Below are positions 15,579-23,114 of a DNA stretch of 48,961 bases, one piece after another; positions within the stretch are counted from its first letter, which is position 1, and each line of letters opens with the position of its first letter. The notes beneath the pieces were generated by a model. It saw nothing but the letters and a program-made list of their open reading frames with translations, had not been told where the DNA came from and did not search any database. The stretch spans positions 1-48,961 of the forward strand of contig CAYSCS010000088.1 of the NCBI GenBank assembly GCA_964429695.1. Direction: 5' to 3'. The translations under genes were made by a program, and so were the position numbers. The stretch comes from CAYSCS01 sp964429695 (GTDB taxonomy: Bacteria; Acidobacteriota; Aminicenantia; Aminicenantales; Aminicenantaceae).

Positions 15579-16099
15579 TTGCCTCATGAGAAAATCTATA
15601 CGAAAGCCTAAATCATTGCCTCACGTAAGAATCTATACGAAAATTTATGAAGCTTCTCTTAGCTCTTTAGAGCCGCCACAGCTTTGGTCCAGAAGCTCCT
15701 TACCTAGATGAGAACCCGCCTGAACATCATAGACCCTCTGCCTCCTCCGCTTTATCTCCTTCACCTCCTAAATAATCACCACCTGCTTCCCATCTTTCTC
15801 GGATAAGATCACTTTCCGACCACAGTTGCGCAAAAACTAGCTCGTAGAGCAGCGATTATACTCCGTAAGATTAACAGAGTCCTCCACAACCCGGCTCTTC
15901 TCCCTCTTAGAGCCTCTCTGATACCTCTTGGCCAGCTCCTTTACTACCGCCCGCTTACTCTTCTTCTCTGACGCCAGGTGCTTTCCTCCTCGCTAGAATC
16001 AGCCTGATATTTAAGGGCTCCACTACTCAGAAGGCAATACAATTTCGTCGAGATTTTCTCGTTAGGCAATGAATCATTTTCACGTAGTAAGTGAGGCAA
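15579..16099 (-). mobile_element. Decayed insertion sequence with multiple terminal repeats
   Basis: The left flank carries two direct copies of a 27-nt repeat beginning TTGCCTCA (15579-15605 and 15616-15642), both with ATCTATACGAAA at their ends. The right flank carries inverted copies: one at 16043-16069 (complement TTGCCTAACGAGAAAATCT..ACGAAA) and a weaker one at 16073-16099 (complement TTGCCTCAC...). Between them is a transposase relic on the minus strand. The whole is about 520 nt, so most of the element, including the catalytic domain, has been lost. The paired repeats at each end look like double transposase-binding sites. Confidence 0.75.
15690..15980 (-). pseudogene. N-terminal relic of an integrase-type (rve/DDE) transposase
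   Basis: One minus-strand frame, broken by two TAG stops, reads HLASEKKSKRAVVKELAKRY, then SKREKSRVVEDSVNLTEYNR, then FLRNCGRKVILSEKDGKQVV and KEIKRRRQRVYD. This is the helix-turn-helix N-terminus of the transposases usually annotated as integrase catalytic region proteins, whose normal form has TGYNRCYASWLLRNCGRKV. The rve catalytic domain is absent. Assignment is by recalled family pattern. Without a database search the exact IS family (ISNCY-like is likely) is not certain. Confidence 0.7.
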
Positions 16100-16108
16100 T
16101 TCGAAGTA

Positions 16109-16137
16109 TTGACACATCTTATATTGAAAAATATAAT
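16109..16137 (+). promoter_or_regulatory. Full-consensus sigma70 promoter
   Basis: TTGACA (16109-16114), 17-nt spacer, TATAAT (16132-16137): a full-consensus promoter beginning 10 nt past the outer repeat of the IS relic. It should drive the secreted unknown gene at 16179. Confidence 0.9.
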
Positions 16138-16178
16138 GAAAGAAACATTCAGGCTAAAAGAATTAATGAGGTGAAAAG

Positions 16179-16985
16179 GTGAGAAAAATTACACATCAAA
16201 ACTCTTCTAGAATTATCTTATCCATGATTCTTTTTTTTGGAGCCTTGAGCTTCATCCCTGTTTTCTCTGGACCTCAAGCTTCAAACCAGGAACAAGAAAT
16301 TCAAAAGGCAAAAATTTTCGAAGAGATTTACCCCTTAATTTCTGAGTCTGACCTTTATTGTTCTTTTTTAATCCTGGAAGATAAGAAGCTTGAATTAAGA
16401 ATCATCGGTGCTGAAAGAGAATATGAAAAAACTCTGTTTACTGATTCTGATTCTGTTTACCTTAACAAGGGAAGAAAAGATGGGTTGGAGATAGGGCAAG
16501 TTTTTCTGGTGCTTGAAGTTGGATCTAATATAGGAGACTTCGGTCCCATAGCATTCAAAAGAGGAAGAGCAAGAATTGTAGCTCTTGAGGAAAATGGGGC
16601 TCGAGCTGAAATAGAAAAATCATGCAGTCAGGTTCAGATAGGCAATTTCTTGATTCCTTTCGAAGAAAAAGAGGGAATTTTGGGCAAGGACTTGGGGTAT
16701 GAATTTTCTCCCCTTGAAGAGGGGAAGAAAGGGAAAATAATCTACCTTCAGACTGAATACAACCAGATTGGTAGCGGTCACTGGGCTCTCATAGATTTGG
16801 GAAAAGCAGATGGGATTCAGGTGGGGCAACAATTGGTGATTTACAGGAAAGCATTGGGAGAAGTGCCTGTGGAGATTGTGGGAAACCTGGTAGTTATTGA
16901 TACCCAGAAGAAAACTTCGACTGTGAAGATTCTCTCCTGTAAGGATGCTCTCAGAATAGGCGAATTAATCCAGACGAGGAGTTAG
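16179..16985 (+). CDS. Secreted protein of unknown function, FlgT-C-like repeats
   Basis: A 268-residue exported protein. A signal peptide spans about 1-32 (basic start, hydrophobic LSMILFFGALSFIPVF, then SGPQAS). Two similar beta-rich modules follow: SVYLNKGRKDGLEIGQVFLV (about 92-111) and LIDLGKADGIQVGQQLVIYR (about 205-224). The pattern (v)xLGk.dGl..G..f.vy is typical of FlgT-C and related periplasmic beta domains. No catalytic motif is visible. It starts at GTG 16179 with a GAGGTG just upstream and is driven by a full-consensus promoter. The function is not known; a role in envelope assembly is only a guess. Confidence 0.65.
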   Translation: MRKITHQNSSRIILSMILFFGALSFIPVFSGPQASNQEQEIQKAKIFEEIYPLISESDLYCSFLILEDKKLELRIIGAEREYEKTLFTDSDSVYLNKGRKDGLEIGQVFLVLEVGSNIGDFGPIAFKRGRARIVALEENGARAEIEKSCSQVQIGNFLIPFEEKEGILGKDLGYEFSPLEEGKKGKIIYLQTEYNQIGSGHWALIDLGKADGIQVGQQLVIYRKALGEVPVEIVGNLVVIDTQKKTSTVKILSCKDALRIGELIQTRS

Positions 16986-17156
16986 GTTCGATTTTTTAAA
17001 AATGGCTTTTTTCCAGGGAAGAAAGAGTGAGTACAGAAGCCATCGAGTGAGTAGCTTTGATTTTCATATGTGTTCATATATAAATAATGAAAAATTTTTG
17101 AAGACATCAGGCCCTTAAGCCAAGAAAATATCCTTCCTCACAAACCGGGTTCGAAG

Positions 17157-17186
17157 TTGACAGTTTAAATCATTTTTTGGTAGTTT
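17157..17186 (+). promoter_or_regulatory. Probable promoter of the tRNA pair
   Basis: TTGACA (17157-17162), 18-nt spacer, TAGTTT (17181-17186), about 32 nt before tRNA-Gly. The -10 is weak, so this is tentative. Confidence 0.45.
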
Positions 17187-17217
17187 AAGCAAGTAATCAC
17201 ATGAAATGAGTTTGGAG

Positions 17218-17292
17218 GCGGGCGTAGTTCAGGGGTAGAACGTCTGCTTGCCAAGCAGAAGGTCGTGGGTTCAAATCCCATCGTCCGCTCCA
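17218..17292 (+). tRNA. tRNA-Gly (GCC)
   Basis: A cloverleaf can be drawn: acceptor GCGGGCG (17218-17224) with CGTCCGC (17282-17288, one G-U), anticodon arm TCTGC-TTGCCAA-GCAGA with anticodon GCC, and T-arm GTGGGTTCAAATCCCAT. Discriminator T at 17289 and encoded CCA at 17290-17292. Ten nucleotides separate it from tRNA-Cys, so both are likely processed from one transcript. Confidence 0.97.
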
Positions 17293-17302
17293 TGAAAAAT
17301 AG

Positions 17303-17378
17303 GGCGCGGTACCCAAGCGGCTAAGGGAGAGGTCTGCAAAACCTCGATTCGTCGGTTCGAGTCCGACCCGCGCCTCCA
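17303..17378 (+). tRNA. tRNA-Cys (GCA)
   Basis: Acceptor GGCGCGG (17303-17309) pairs with CCGCGCC (17368-17374). The anticodon arm is GAGGT-CTGCAAA-ACCTC with anticodon GCA, and the T-arm is GTCGGTTCGAGTCCGAC. Discriminator T at 17375, then encoded CCA at 17376-17378. Normal length of 76 nt. Confidence 0.97.
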
Positions 17379-17680
17379 CTCCTCAAAACCAAGTTTGTCG
17401 AGCGGGTCTTAAAGAGCTAGAAAGGAGAAGTAATTTAATAAAATAAAATTAATTTTTTTCTTCTCCTAGTTCATTCTTTCTTCAAGCAGAGGGGAATGAC
17501 TCCCAAATCCGTAAAGGAAGGTAAGGAAGGCTCATCTTATATCGTTTTAATGATTAAGAGCGAAAATGGGCGAGATATCCTAACCTTTAAATTTGCCACA
17601 TGAAGAAGAGAGATATCTCTGGGATTCAAGAACAATTATTAATGATGGAGAAGAATGTGGATTAAAGGGAGGCTAGTTAT
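17379..17680. other. Intergenic region after the tRNAs
   Basis: No supported gene. AGGAGAAG (17423-17430) and CTTCTCCT (17460-17467) form an 8-bp inverted repeat around a 29-nt AT-rich loop that holds a T7 run just before the 3' arm. The T run is in the loop and not after the stem, so a standard terminator is not supported. Nothing else stands out. Confidence 0.4.
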
Positions 17681-17709
17681 TTGACAAAGATAAATAAAAA
17701 TAATATAGT
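17681..17709 (+). promoter_or_regulatory. Sigma70-like promoter of the first Yip1 gene
   Basis: TTGACA (17681-17686), 17-nt spacer, TATAGT (17704-17709). The SD AGGAGG (17726-17731) and ATG at 17737 follow at normal distance. Confidence 0.85.
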
Positions 17710-17736
17710 TTTGACAACTTTATTCAGGAGGAAAAA

Positions 17737-18333
17737 ATGGACATAGTTTCTCGGGTACAAGGGATTTTGTTAAGACCGAAAGAAGAGTGGGTCAAAATCA
17801 AACAAGAAGCCGTTACAGTCCCTTCACTTTTTACTTCATACGCAATGATTGTAGCGGCAATTCCTGCGGCGGCCCAGTTTATTGGATTAGGTCTTGTGGG
17901 GAGAAGAATCCCCTTTGTGGGATGGTATAGATACGGGATTGGGAGAGCCATCCTTTATGCTATTTTCTCCTATATACTATATCTTGTTGCAGCTTATGTG
18001 GCAGGAATAGTAATCAATGCTTTGGCTCCAACTTTCTCTTCCACCCAAAACATGACCAATGCCATGAAGCTCTCAATATTTGGCTTTACTCCTGGTTGGG
18101 TGGGAGGAATATTCTACATCATACCCTTCCTCGGGTTCCTGGCGATTATAGCGGCTCTTTACGGAATATACATCCTGTATCTTGGCTTTGCTGCAACCAT
18201 GATGGAAACCCCGAAAGAAAAGATTCTAGGGTATTTTATTATCAGCATAGTTGTTGCTATTGTCTTGATGGTCATTATTTCTGTTGTCCTAGGTGCTATC
18301 TTTGCCGTAGGCGGAGCGATGCATACCATTTAA
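17737..18333 (+). CDS. Yip1-family membrane protein
   Basis: A 198-residue inner-membrane protein with the Yip1 domain: an N-terminal MDIVSRVQGILLRPKEEW amphipathic segment, then about five hydrophobic helices (near 32-52, 69-92, 118-138, 140-152 and 165-193). The pattern LLRPKEEW then SLFTSYAMIVAAIPA is typical of bacterial Yip1/DUF1282 proteins. Their function is not established; eukaryotic Yip1 proteins act in membrane traffic. A good SD and promoter precede the gene. The last 45 nt overlap the convergent pyrF 3' end. A second, more divergent Yip1 protein lies at 42140-42847. Confidence 0.82.
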   Translation: MDIVSRVQGILLRPKEEWVKIKQEAVTVPSLFTSYAMIVAAIPAAAQFIGLGLVGRRIPFVGWYRYGIGRAILYAIFSYILYLVAAYVAGIVINALAPTFSSTQNMTNAMKLSIFGFTPGWVGGIFYIIPFLGFLAIIAALYGIYILYLGFAATMMETPKEKILGYFIISIVVAIVLMVIISVVLGAIFAVGGAMHTI

Positions 18334-19044
18334 TTCCTTTAAAATCTTTCGATATGCCTCTTCCGGAGAAGGGTGCTTGATAATAGGCCTTCCTATTACC
18401 AAATAGTCAGCTCCCTTCTGAAATGCAAGGCCAGGAGTCATTATTCTTTTCTGGTCTTGAGCCTCAGCCCAGGCGGGCCTTATTCCTGGAACTACTAGGA
18501 GCAAAGAATCTCCATAATTTTTCTTTATAATTTCGATTTCTTGAGGAGAACAGACGACACCATCCATTCCTGATTCAGCTGCAATTTGAGCGAGGTTCTC
18601 TACTTCAGAGATTACTCCTTTTTCGATTCCTATCTCCTTTAGTTCTTTGTCCCTCAGGCTAGTTAGAACTGTGACAGCAAGGAGAAGAGGTCTTGCGACC
18701 TTTTGTTTTTCAGCTTCATCTTCTGCTGCTTCCCTTGCTCTTTTCATCATCTCGCTTCCTCCTGAAGCATGAAGGGTTATCATAAAGGCTCCATGTCTAA
18801 GGCTTGCTCGGATTGCATCAGAGACTGTGTTCGGAATGTCATGGAACTTTAGGTCGAGAAAGACTCTTTTCCCTAGCCGCTGAATTTCTTTAATGAGAGG
18901 AGGACCATCAAGGATGAAGAGTCTCAATCCTACCTTGAAGACTTCCACCTCATCGAGTTTTTTCACCAGAGAAATTGCTTCCTCACTTTTCTCCACATCA
19001 AGAGCTACTATGATTCTCCTTTTTAAATCAATCTCGTTTTTCAT
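18289..19044 (-). CDS. pyrF: Orotidine 5'-phosphate decarboxylase
   Basis: A 251-residue TIM-barrel enzyme that decarboxylates OMP to UMP. Catalytic tetrad motif LDLKFHDIPNTV (63-74; D64, K66, D69), with substrate-loop motif PGIRPAW and the phosphate-binding GADYLVIGRPI near the end. The last ~15 codons run across the convergent Yip1 gene, so the 3' ends overlap by 45 nt. It overlaps pyrDB by 17 nt upstream and belongs to the pyrK-pyrDB-pyrF operon, the final steps of pyrimidine synthesis. Confidence 0.95.
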   Translation of the reverse strand: MKNEIDLKRRIIVALDVEKSEEAISLVKKLDEVEVFKVGLRLFILDGPPLIKEIQRLGKRVFLDLKFHDIPNTVSDAIRASLRHGAFMITLHASGGSEMMKRAREAAEDEAEKQKVARPLLLAVTVLTSLRDKELKEIGIEKGVISEVENLAQIAAESGMDGVVCSPQEIEIIKKNYGDSLLLVVPGIRPAWAEAQDQKRIMTPGLAFQKGADYLVIGRPIIKHPSPEEAYRKILKELNGMHRSAYGKDST

Positions 19045-19957
19045 CGTTTATCTCCAAGGTGCCTATGATTTTTTCAATTCTTGAAATTCCTTTTCTTTCG
19101 CAAAAATTTTCTATTTCTTGGATAATCTTAAGACAGGACTCAGGGTCGACAAGATTGGCGGTGCCCACTTCTACTGCTCTTGCTCCCACTATCAAATACT
19201 CCAGCGCATCGTTTCCGCTCATTATTCCTCCAATTCCGATGACGGGCACTTTTACCTGTCTAACAACTTGAAAAACCATCCTCAAGGCAATGGGCTTTAT
19301 GGCAGGTCCGCTCAGACCGCCTAAAATATTCCCCAGCTTAGGTTTTCTTGTCTCAGGGTCTACTGCCATGGCTAAAAAAGTATTAACGAGAGAGAGAGCA
19401 TCTGCTCCAGCATCCTCTGCGCTTCGGGCAATTAGAGATATGTCTGTTACATTGGGAGAAAGCTTGGTGATTATAGGACGAGTGCTTGCTTTTTTCACTC
19501 TGCTCACGAGATAATATGTTGCCTTTGGGTCGAGAGCTGGGCACATTCCTCCTTTTTCTACATTAGGGCAAGAGATGTTCACTTCATACGCGCTTATACC
19601 TTCCTCCCTGTTTAAGAGCTCTGCTACAGAGATAAACTCCCTCTCATTCTCACCACAAATATTGACAATTAAATGAGTCTTAAATCTTCGTAGCTCAGGA
19701 AGGAGTTCTTTGACGAATCTTTTGGCTCCTATCCCCTGGAGCCCGATAGAATTGATTAATCCAGCAGGGGTCTCTACCAAACGTGGAGGGGGATTTCCTT
19801 CTCTGGGGTTGAGGTACAAGCCTTTAACCACAAAGCCTCCGAGGCAATTTAGGTCTATGAAAGGCGTAAATTCGAGCCCATATCCGAATGTCCCGCTGGA
19901 AGCGATGACGGGATTTTTAAGCTTAAGAAAGCCCAGGTCTATTGAAAGGTCTATCAT
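19028..19957 (-). CDS. pyrD: Dihydroorotate dehydrogenase, class 1B catalytic subunit
   Basis: A 309-residue FMN enzyme that oxidises dihydroorotate to orotate. Class 1B features: an N-terminal KNPVIASSGTFGYG (14-27), the active-site loop with C130 in VNISCPN (126-132), K45 in the FVVKGLY segment (42-48), and the FMN-site VIGIGGIMSG. Cys as the catalytic base, together with the adjacent pyrK, marks the NAD-linked type that works with PyrK. It overlaps pyrK by 4 nt (ATGA) and pyrF by 17 nt. Confidence 0.95.
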   Translation of the reverse strand: MIDLSIDLGFLKLKNPVIASSGTFGYGLEFTPFIDLNCLGGFVVKGLYLNPREGNPPPRLVETPAGLINSIGLQGIGAKRFVKELLPELRRFKTHLIVNICGENEREFISVAELLNREEGISAYEVNISCPNVEKGGMCPALDPKATYYLVSRVKKASTRPIITKLSPNVTDISLIARSAEDAGADALSLVNTFLAMAVDPETRKPKLGNILGGLSGPAIKPIALRMVFQVVRQVKVPVIGIGGIMSGNDALEYLIVGARAVEVGTANLVDPESCLKIIQEIENFCERKGISRIEKIIGTLEINDEKRD

Positions 19958-20754
19958 TTTCTCTCTTCGTCTTTCCAGATTATTTCTTCAAGGGAAAAAA
20001 CAGGTCCATCCTGGCACACTTTGTACCACCCTTCTCTTCCATTTTTTTTGAATTTTTTCACACATCCCAAGCACGCTCCAAATCCACAACCCATCATTGA
20101 TTCTAGAGAGAATTCACCAGGAATCTCATTGGCTAGGAGAACCCGTGCGATTCTCTCTAACATGGGTTCTGGGCCGCAAGAGTATACGCAGGAAGGCCGG
20201 AAATTCTTTAGCTCTTTGGCGAATAAATCACTTACTAAGCCCTTGAAACCGAAAGAGCCATCATCTGTCGAGCAGTACAGAGTAAACCCAGTTTTTTCAA
20301 ATTTTTCCCTCAAAGGAAGGTCCTCGATGTTTCTCCCCCCATAGAAGACCTTGATGAAGATGGATAACCGAGATGCCTCTTGGGTCAAGAAATAGAGAGG
20401 AGCAATTCCCCTTCCCCCTCCAATAAGAGCAATTTCTTTTCCCGCGAGCCCCTCTGCTATTTTGAACCCATTTCCCAGTGGTCCGATTATATCAATAAAG
20501 TCATCTGGATTTATCTTACTCAAAGCCCTCGTGCCAGGACCAGCCATCTGAAAAAAGATTGTTAAATTTTCACCTTCCCTGGAGTGGATGCTGAAGGGAC
20601 GCCTGAGGAGGGGAAAGGGTTGAGGGGAAACACGAACCATGATGAATTGTCCAGGTGAAGCTTGAGATGCTATTCTGGGAGATTCTATCTCAAGCAGGTA
20701 GTAATCCCCCCAGCTCTGTTTGGAAATTATCCTTGCTCCTTTATCCTTATACAT
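19954..20754 (-). CDS. pyrK: Dihydroorotate dehydrogenase electron-transfer subunit PyrK
   Basis: A 266-residue partner subunit that passes electrons from FMN in PyrDB to NAD via FAD and a 2Fe-2S cluster. FAD-binding RRPFSIHS (51-58). NAD-binding GGGRGIAPLYF (112-122). CGPEPML (193-199). Cluster cysteines C223, C228, C231 and C247 (MGCGFGACLGC then YKVCQDGPVF). All four are present, so the subunit looks functional. No SD or convincing promoter is visible before its ATG; it may be leaderless. It starts the pyrK-pyrDB-pyrF operon. Confidence 0.94.
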   Translation of the reverse strand: MYKDKGARIISKQSWGDYYLLEIESPRIASQASPGQFIMVRVSPQPFPLLRRPFSIHSREGENLTIFFQMAGPGTRALSKINPDDFIDIIGPLGNGFKIAEGLAGKEIALIGGGRGIAPLYFLTQEASRLSIFIKVFYGGRNIEDLPLREKFEKTGFTLYCSTDDGSFGFKGLVSDLFAKELKNFRPSCVYSCGPEPMLERIARVLLANEIPGEFSLESMMGCGFGACLGCVKKFKKNGREGWYKVCQDGPVFSLEEIIWKDEERK

Positions 20755-20815
20755 GAGCCAAAATTAGATTCGATTTTTAAAATATCAGAATATCTATGGT
20801 AGAGCAATAAAAACT

Positions 20816-20844
20816 TTGACAACTAAATTTCATTCTGTTAATAA
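20816..20844 (+). promoter_or_regulatory. Sigma70-like promoter of the aminotransferase
   Basis: TTGACA (20816-20821), 17-nt spacer, TAATAA (20839-20844) with a TG extension (TGT before the -10 box). It is followed by the SD GGAGG and ATG 20895. Confidence 0.7.
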
Positions 20845-20894
20845 TTTGGTCTAAGGGTTATCATTTATTTCATTTTTCTTGGAGGGATTCATAA

Positions 20895-22088
20895 ATGGAT
20901 ATTTCCCAAAGAGGACAAAGAATCCGTCCTTCTCCCATAAGGCATTTGAAACCTTTTGCCGATGAGGCCCAGAGAAGAGGAATCCGTGTCTATTTTATCA
21001 ACATTGGTCAGCCTGACATCCCTACGCCTCAACCTGTGCTTAAGGCGATTCAAGATTATGATGAGAAGGTGCTGAGCTATGGGCCAGCCCAGGGGTTTGA
21101 GGAGCTAAGAGAAGCAATAGCTGCCTATTATAACGCCTTTAGAATTCCTATTACGGCTGAAAATGTAATCATCACCATCGGAGGTTCAGAAGCGATTCAT
21201 TTCAGTTTTAGTGTGGTGGCAGACCCCGGTCAAGAAATAATCATTCCTGAACCATTCTACCCTAACTATAATGGCTATGCCGAGTTTGCCGATGTTAAGA
21301 TTGTCCCTCTGACTTTGAGCGTAGAGAACGGATTTCGTCTTCCCGAGATTGAGGAGATAGAGGCGAAGATTACTCCCAAAACGAGGGCTATACTCCTCTG
21401 TTCACCCAATAACCCCACAGGAACGGTTTATACCCCAGATGAACTAGAGAGAGTAGTCTTTCTGGTCAAGAAACATGATCTCTTCTTGATAGGGGATGAA
21501 GTCTACAACGAGTTTGTTTATGATGGAGTTACTCATAAGAGCATTCTTGAGTATGAGGAAATAAGAGAGAGAACCATAGTAGTAGATAGTGTTTCCAAAA
21601 GGTTCAGCTGTTGCGGGGCGAGAATAGGAGCTTTGATAGCCTATGACAAAAGAATTCTTGAGGCCTTCCTCAAATTTGCTCAGGCAAGGCTCTGTCCTCC
21701 TTCAGTAGAACAGAAGGCTGCACTCGCTGCTTACCAGATGGATAGGGGTTACTTTGAAGAGATAAGGGCGGAATATCAGAAAAGGAGGAACATTTTATTC
21801 GAAGGACTGAAAGACATTCCAGGAATCGTCATCCATAAGCCTCAGGGAGCCTTCTATTTTATAGTCAGACTTCCCATAGATGACAGTGAAAAATTCGTGC
21901 GCTGGATGCTCACGGATTTCCATCTTGACTATGAAACCGTCATGGTGGCCCCAGGAAGAGGCTTCTATTCTACACCCGATAAGGGGAAAGAGGAAGTGAG
22001 GATGGCGTATGTTCTTCAGGAAAAGGATCTAAGAAGAGCAATAGAAGTATTCAGGGTGGGTTTAGAGAAGTACCGAAGCCTCATCTAA
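20895..22088 (+). CDS. PLP-dependent aminotransferase, class I/II (aspartate aminotransferase-like)
   Basis: A 397-residue fold-type I aminotransferase. The internal aldimine lysine is K235 in DSVSKRFS (231-238). PLP-site motifs SPNNPTGTVY (170-179), GDEVYNEFVYD (200-210) and GARIGAL are present, with a substrate-binding R near the C-terminal VRMAYV. Closest by pattern to the AspC-like (subgroup I gamma) enzymes. The amino-acid specificity cannot be fixed by eye. A good SD and promoter precede it. A rhodanese gene starts 14 nt after the stop. Confidence 0.85.
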   Translation: MDISQRGQRIRPSPIRHLKPFADEAQRRGIRVYFINIGQPDIPTPQPVLKAIQDYDEKVLSYGPAQGFEELREAIAAYYNAFRIPITAENVIITIGGSEAIHFSFSVVADPGQEIIIPEPFYPNYNGYAEFADVKIVPLTLSVENGFRLPEIEEIEAKITPKTRAILLCSPNNPTGTVYTPDELERVVFLVKKHDLFLIGDEVYNEFVYDGVTHKSILEYEEIRERTIVVDSVSKRFSCCGARIGALIAYDKRILEAFLKFAQARLCPPSVEQKAALAAYQMDRGYFEEIRAEYQKRRNILFEGLKDIPGIVIHKPQGAFYFIVRLPIDDSEKFVRWMLTDFHLDYETVMVAPGRGFYSTPDKGKEEVRMAYVLQEKDLRRAIEVFRVGLEKYRSLI

Positions 22089-22102
22089 TAGGAGGCAGAG
22101 AA

Positions 22103-22591
22103 GTGATTCAGAAAAAAATTGTGGCAGAAATGGCAATTATTTTAATTCTTGCCTCTTTTTTTGGCCTGGGATTAAACTTTTCTCTCCTCAAGATGTTCTG
22201 GAGAGGGGGGTTTAGACAAGGATTTGTTTCTTTAGAGAAATACCCTTCGCTTTCGTTCATAACTCTTGAGGAGGCCGAGGAACTTTTTGTTCAAAGTCAA
22301 GCCATATTTGTAGATAGCAGGCCTCGGTTGCAATATTTAGAAGGTCATATTTTGGGAGCGATAAACATCCCCTATGATGAATTCAATGAGGCTGAGGTCT
22401 TAAAGGGAGGACAGCTCTCTTTTGATAAAACTCTAGTTGTCTATTGCGATGCAAGCGAGTGTCAGTCTAGTCTGGCCCTTTCCAAGGCTCTTAATAAAAT
22501 GGGTTTCACAGAGATAATGATTTTTTTTGGAGGCTGGGAAGAGTGGAAAAAAAGAGGTCTTCCAACAGAGTCTGGAGATGGTTCAAAATAA
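22103..22591 (+). CDS. Membrane-anchored rhodanese-domain protein
   Basis: A 162-residue protein with one N-terminal anchor (about 8-28), a short linker and a single rhodanese domain (about 52-155). The active-site loop is YCDASECQSS (114-123), with C115 as the expected sulfur-carrying cysteine and C120 nearby. The GHILGAINIP (81-90) and FGGWEEWKKRG motifs are intact. It would bind sulfane sulfur at the outer face of the membrane. The GTG start has AGGAGG 8 nt upstream. It overlaps the downstream MauE-like gene by 14 nt, so the two are probably a unit. Confidence 0.85.
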   Translation: MIQKKIVAEMAIILILASFFGLGLNFSLLKMFWRGGFRQGFVSLEKYPSLSFITLEEAEELFVQSQAIFVDSRPRLQYLEGHILGAINIPYDEFNEAEVLKGGQLSFDKTLVVYCDASECQSSLALSKALNKMGFTEIMIFFGGWEEWKKRGLPTESGDGSK

Positions 22592-22988
22592 ATATATAAT
22601 TTTTGTCTTTAGGCTAATCGTGGGGGGGACGTTCATCTGGGCAGGCATCCTTAAGATCATAGACCCTCTTGAATTTGCTCAGAATATCTCAAACTATAGA
22701 GTCTTTTCCAGAATAGTCTCCTTTTTCCTTGCTCTTATTCTTCCTTGGGTCGAAGTCATCTGTGGTTTTTTCCTCATACTGGGTTTTCTGCGAAGGGGCA
22801 GTGCGCTTCTTCTTTCCCTCCTTCTTTTTTCTTTCCTAGGGCTTATTGGAGTGACATTGATAAGAGGGATTAACATAGACTGTGGATGTTTTGGGAGTTT
22901 GAACAGAAAGCTTGATATATCTTTATTTTTTACAGATCTTGTTTTATTGTTGATGTGCCTGAATATCTATTTTTTCAGGTTAAAATAA
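22578..22988 (+). CDS. MauE/DoxX-like membrane protein
   Basis: A 136-residue polytopic protein with four predicted helices (near 9-26, 48-68, 74-94 and 112-133). The MauE-type hallmark NIDCGCFGSL follows helix 3, with two conserved cysteines near the external face. MauE proteins support periplasmic maturation reactions (methylamine dehydrogenase) with disulfide- or thiol-handling partners. I start it at ATG 22578, giving MVQNKYIIF; the longer frame from 22527 would bury the rhodanese C-terminus. The neighbour is the anchored rhodanese, so a joint role in periplasmic sulfur or thiol transfer is an inference. Confidence 0.75.
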   Translation: MVQNKYIIFVFRLIVGGTFIWAGILKIIDPLEFAQNISNYRVFSRIVSFFLALILPWVEVICGFFLILGFLRRGSALLLSLLLFSFLGLIGVTLIRGINIDCGCFGSLNRKLDISLFFTDLVLLLMCLNIYFFRLK

Positions 22989-23054
22989 AGGGAAAAATAG
23001 TTCTTTTTTTCAGCCTTATCAGGTTTAATTTCTAAAAACATATTTCCCGCGACC

Positions 23055-23083
23055 TTGAATTTTGTTTCCTTAGTGTGTATCAT
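23055..23083 (+). promoter_or_regulatory. Sigma70-like promoter of ppdK
   Basis: TTGAAT (23055-23060), 17-nt spacer, TATCAT (23078-23083). The SD AAGGAG and ATG 23115 follow. Confidence 0.65.
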
Positions 23084-23114
23084 TCATTAATTAACCTGAG
23101 AAGGAGCAGAAAAG

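Noticed and set aside
17197..17379. Minus-strand ORF across both tRNA genes
   Set aside because: It lies entirely over tRNA-Gly and tRNA-Cys on the antisense strand, the classic spurious ORF over tRNAs.
17423..17467. Long AT-rich hairpin as tRNA terminator
   Set aside because: The T7 run is inside the loop, before the 3' arm, so it does not fit intrinsic termination.
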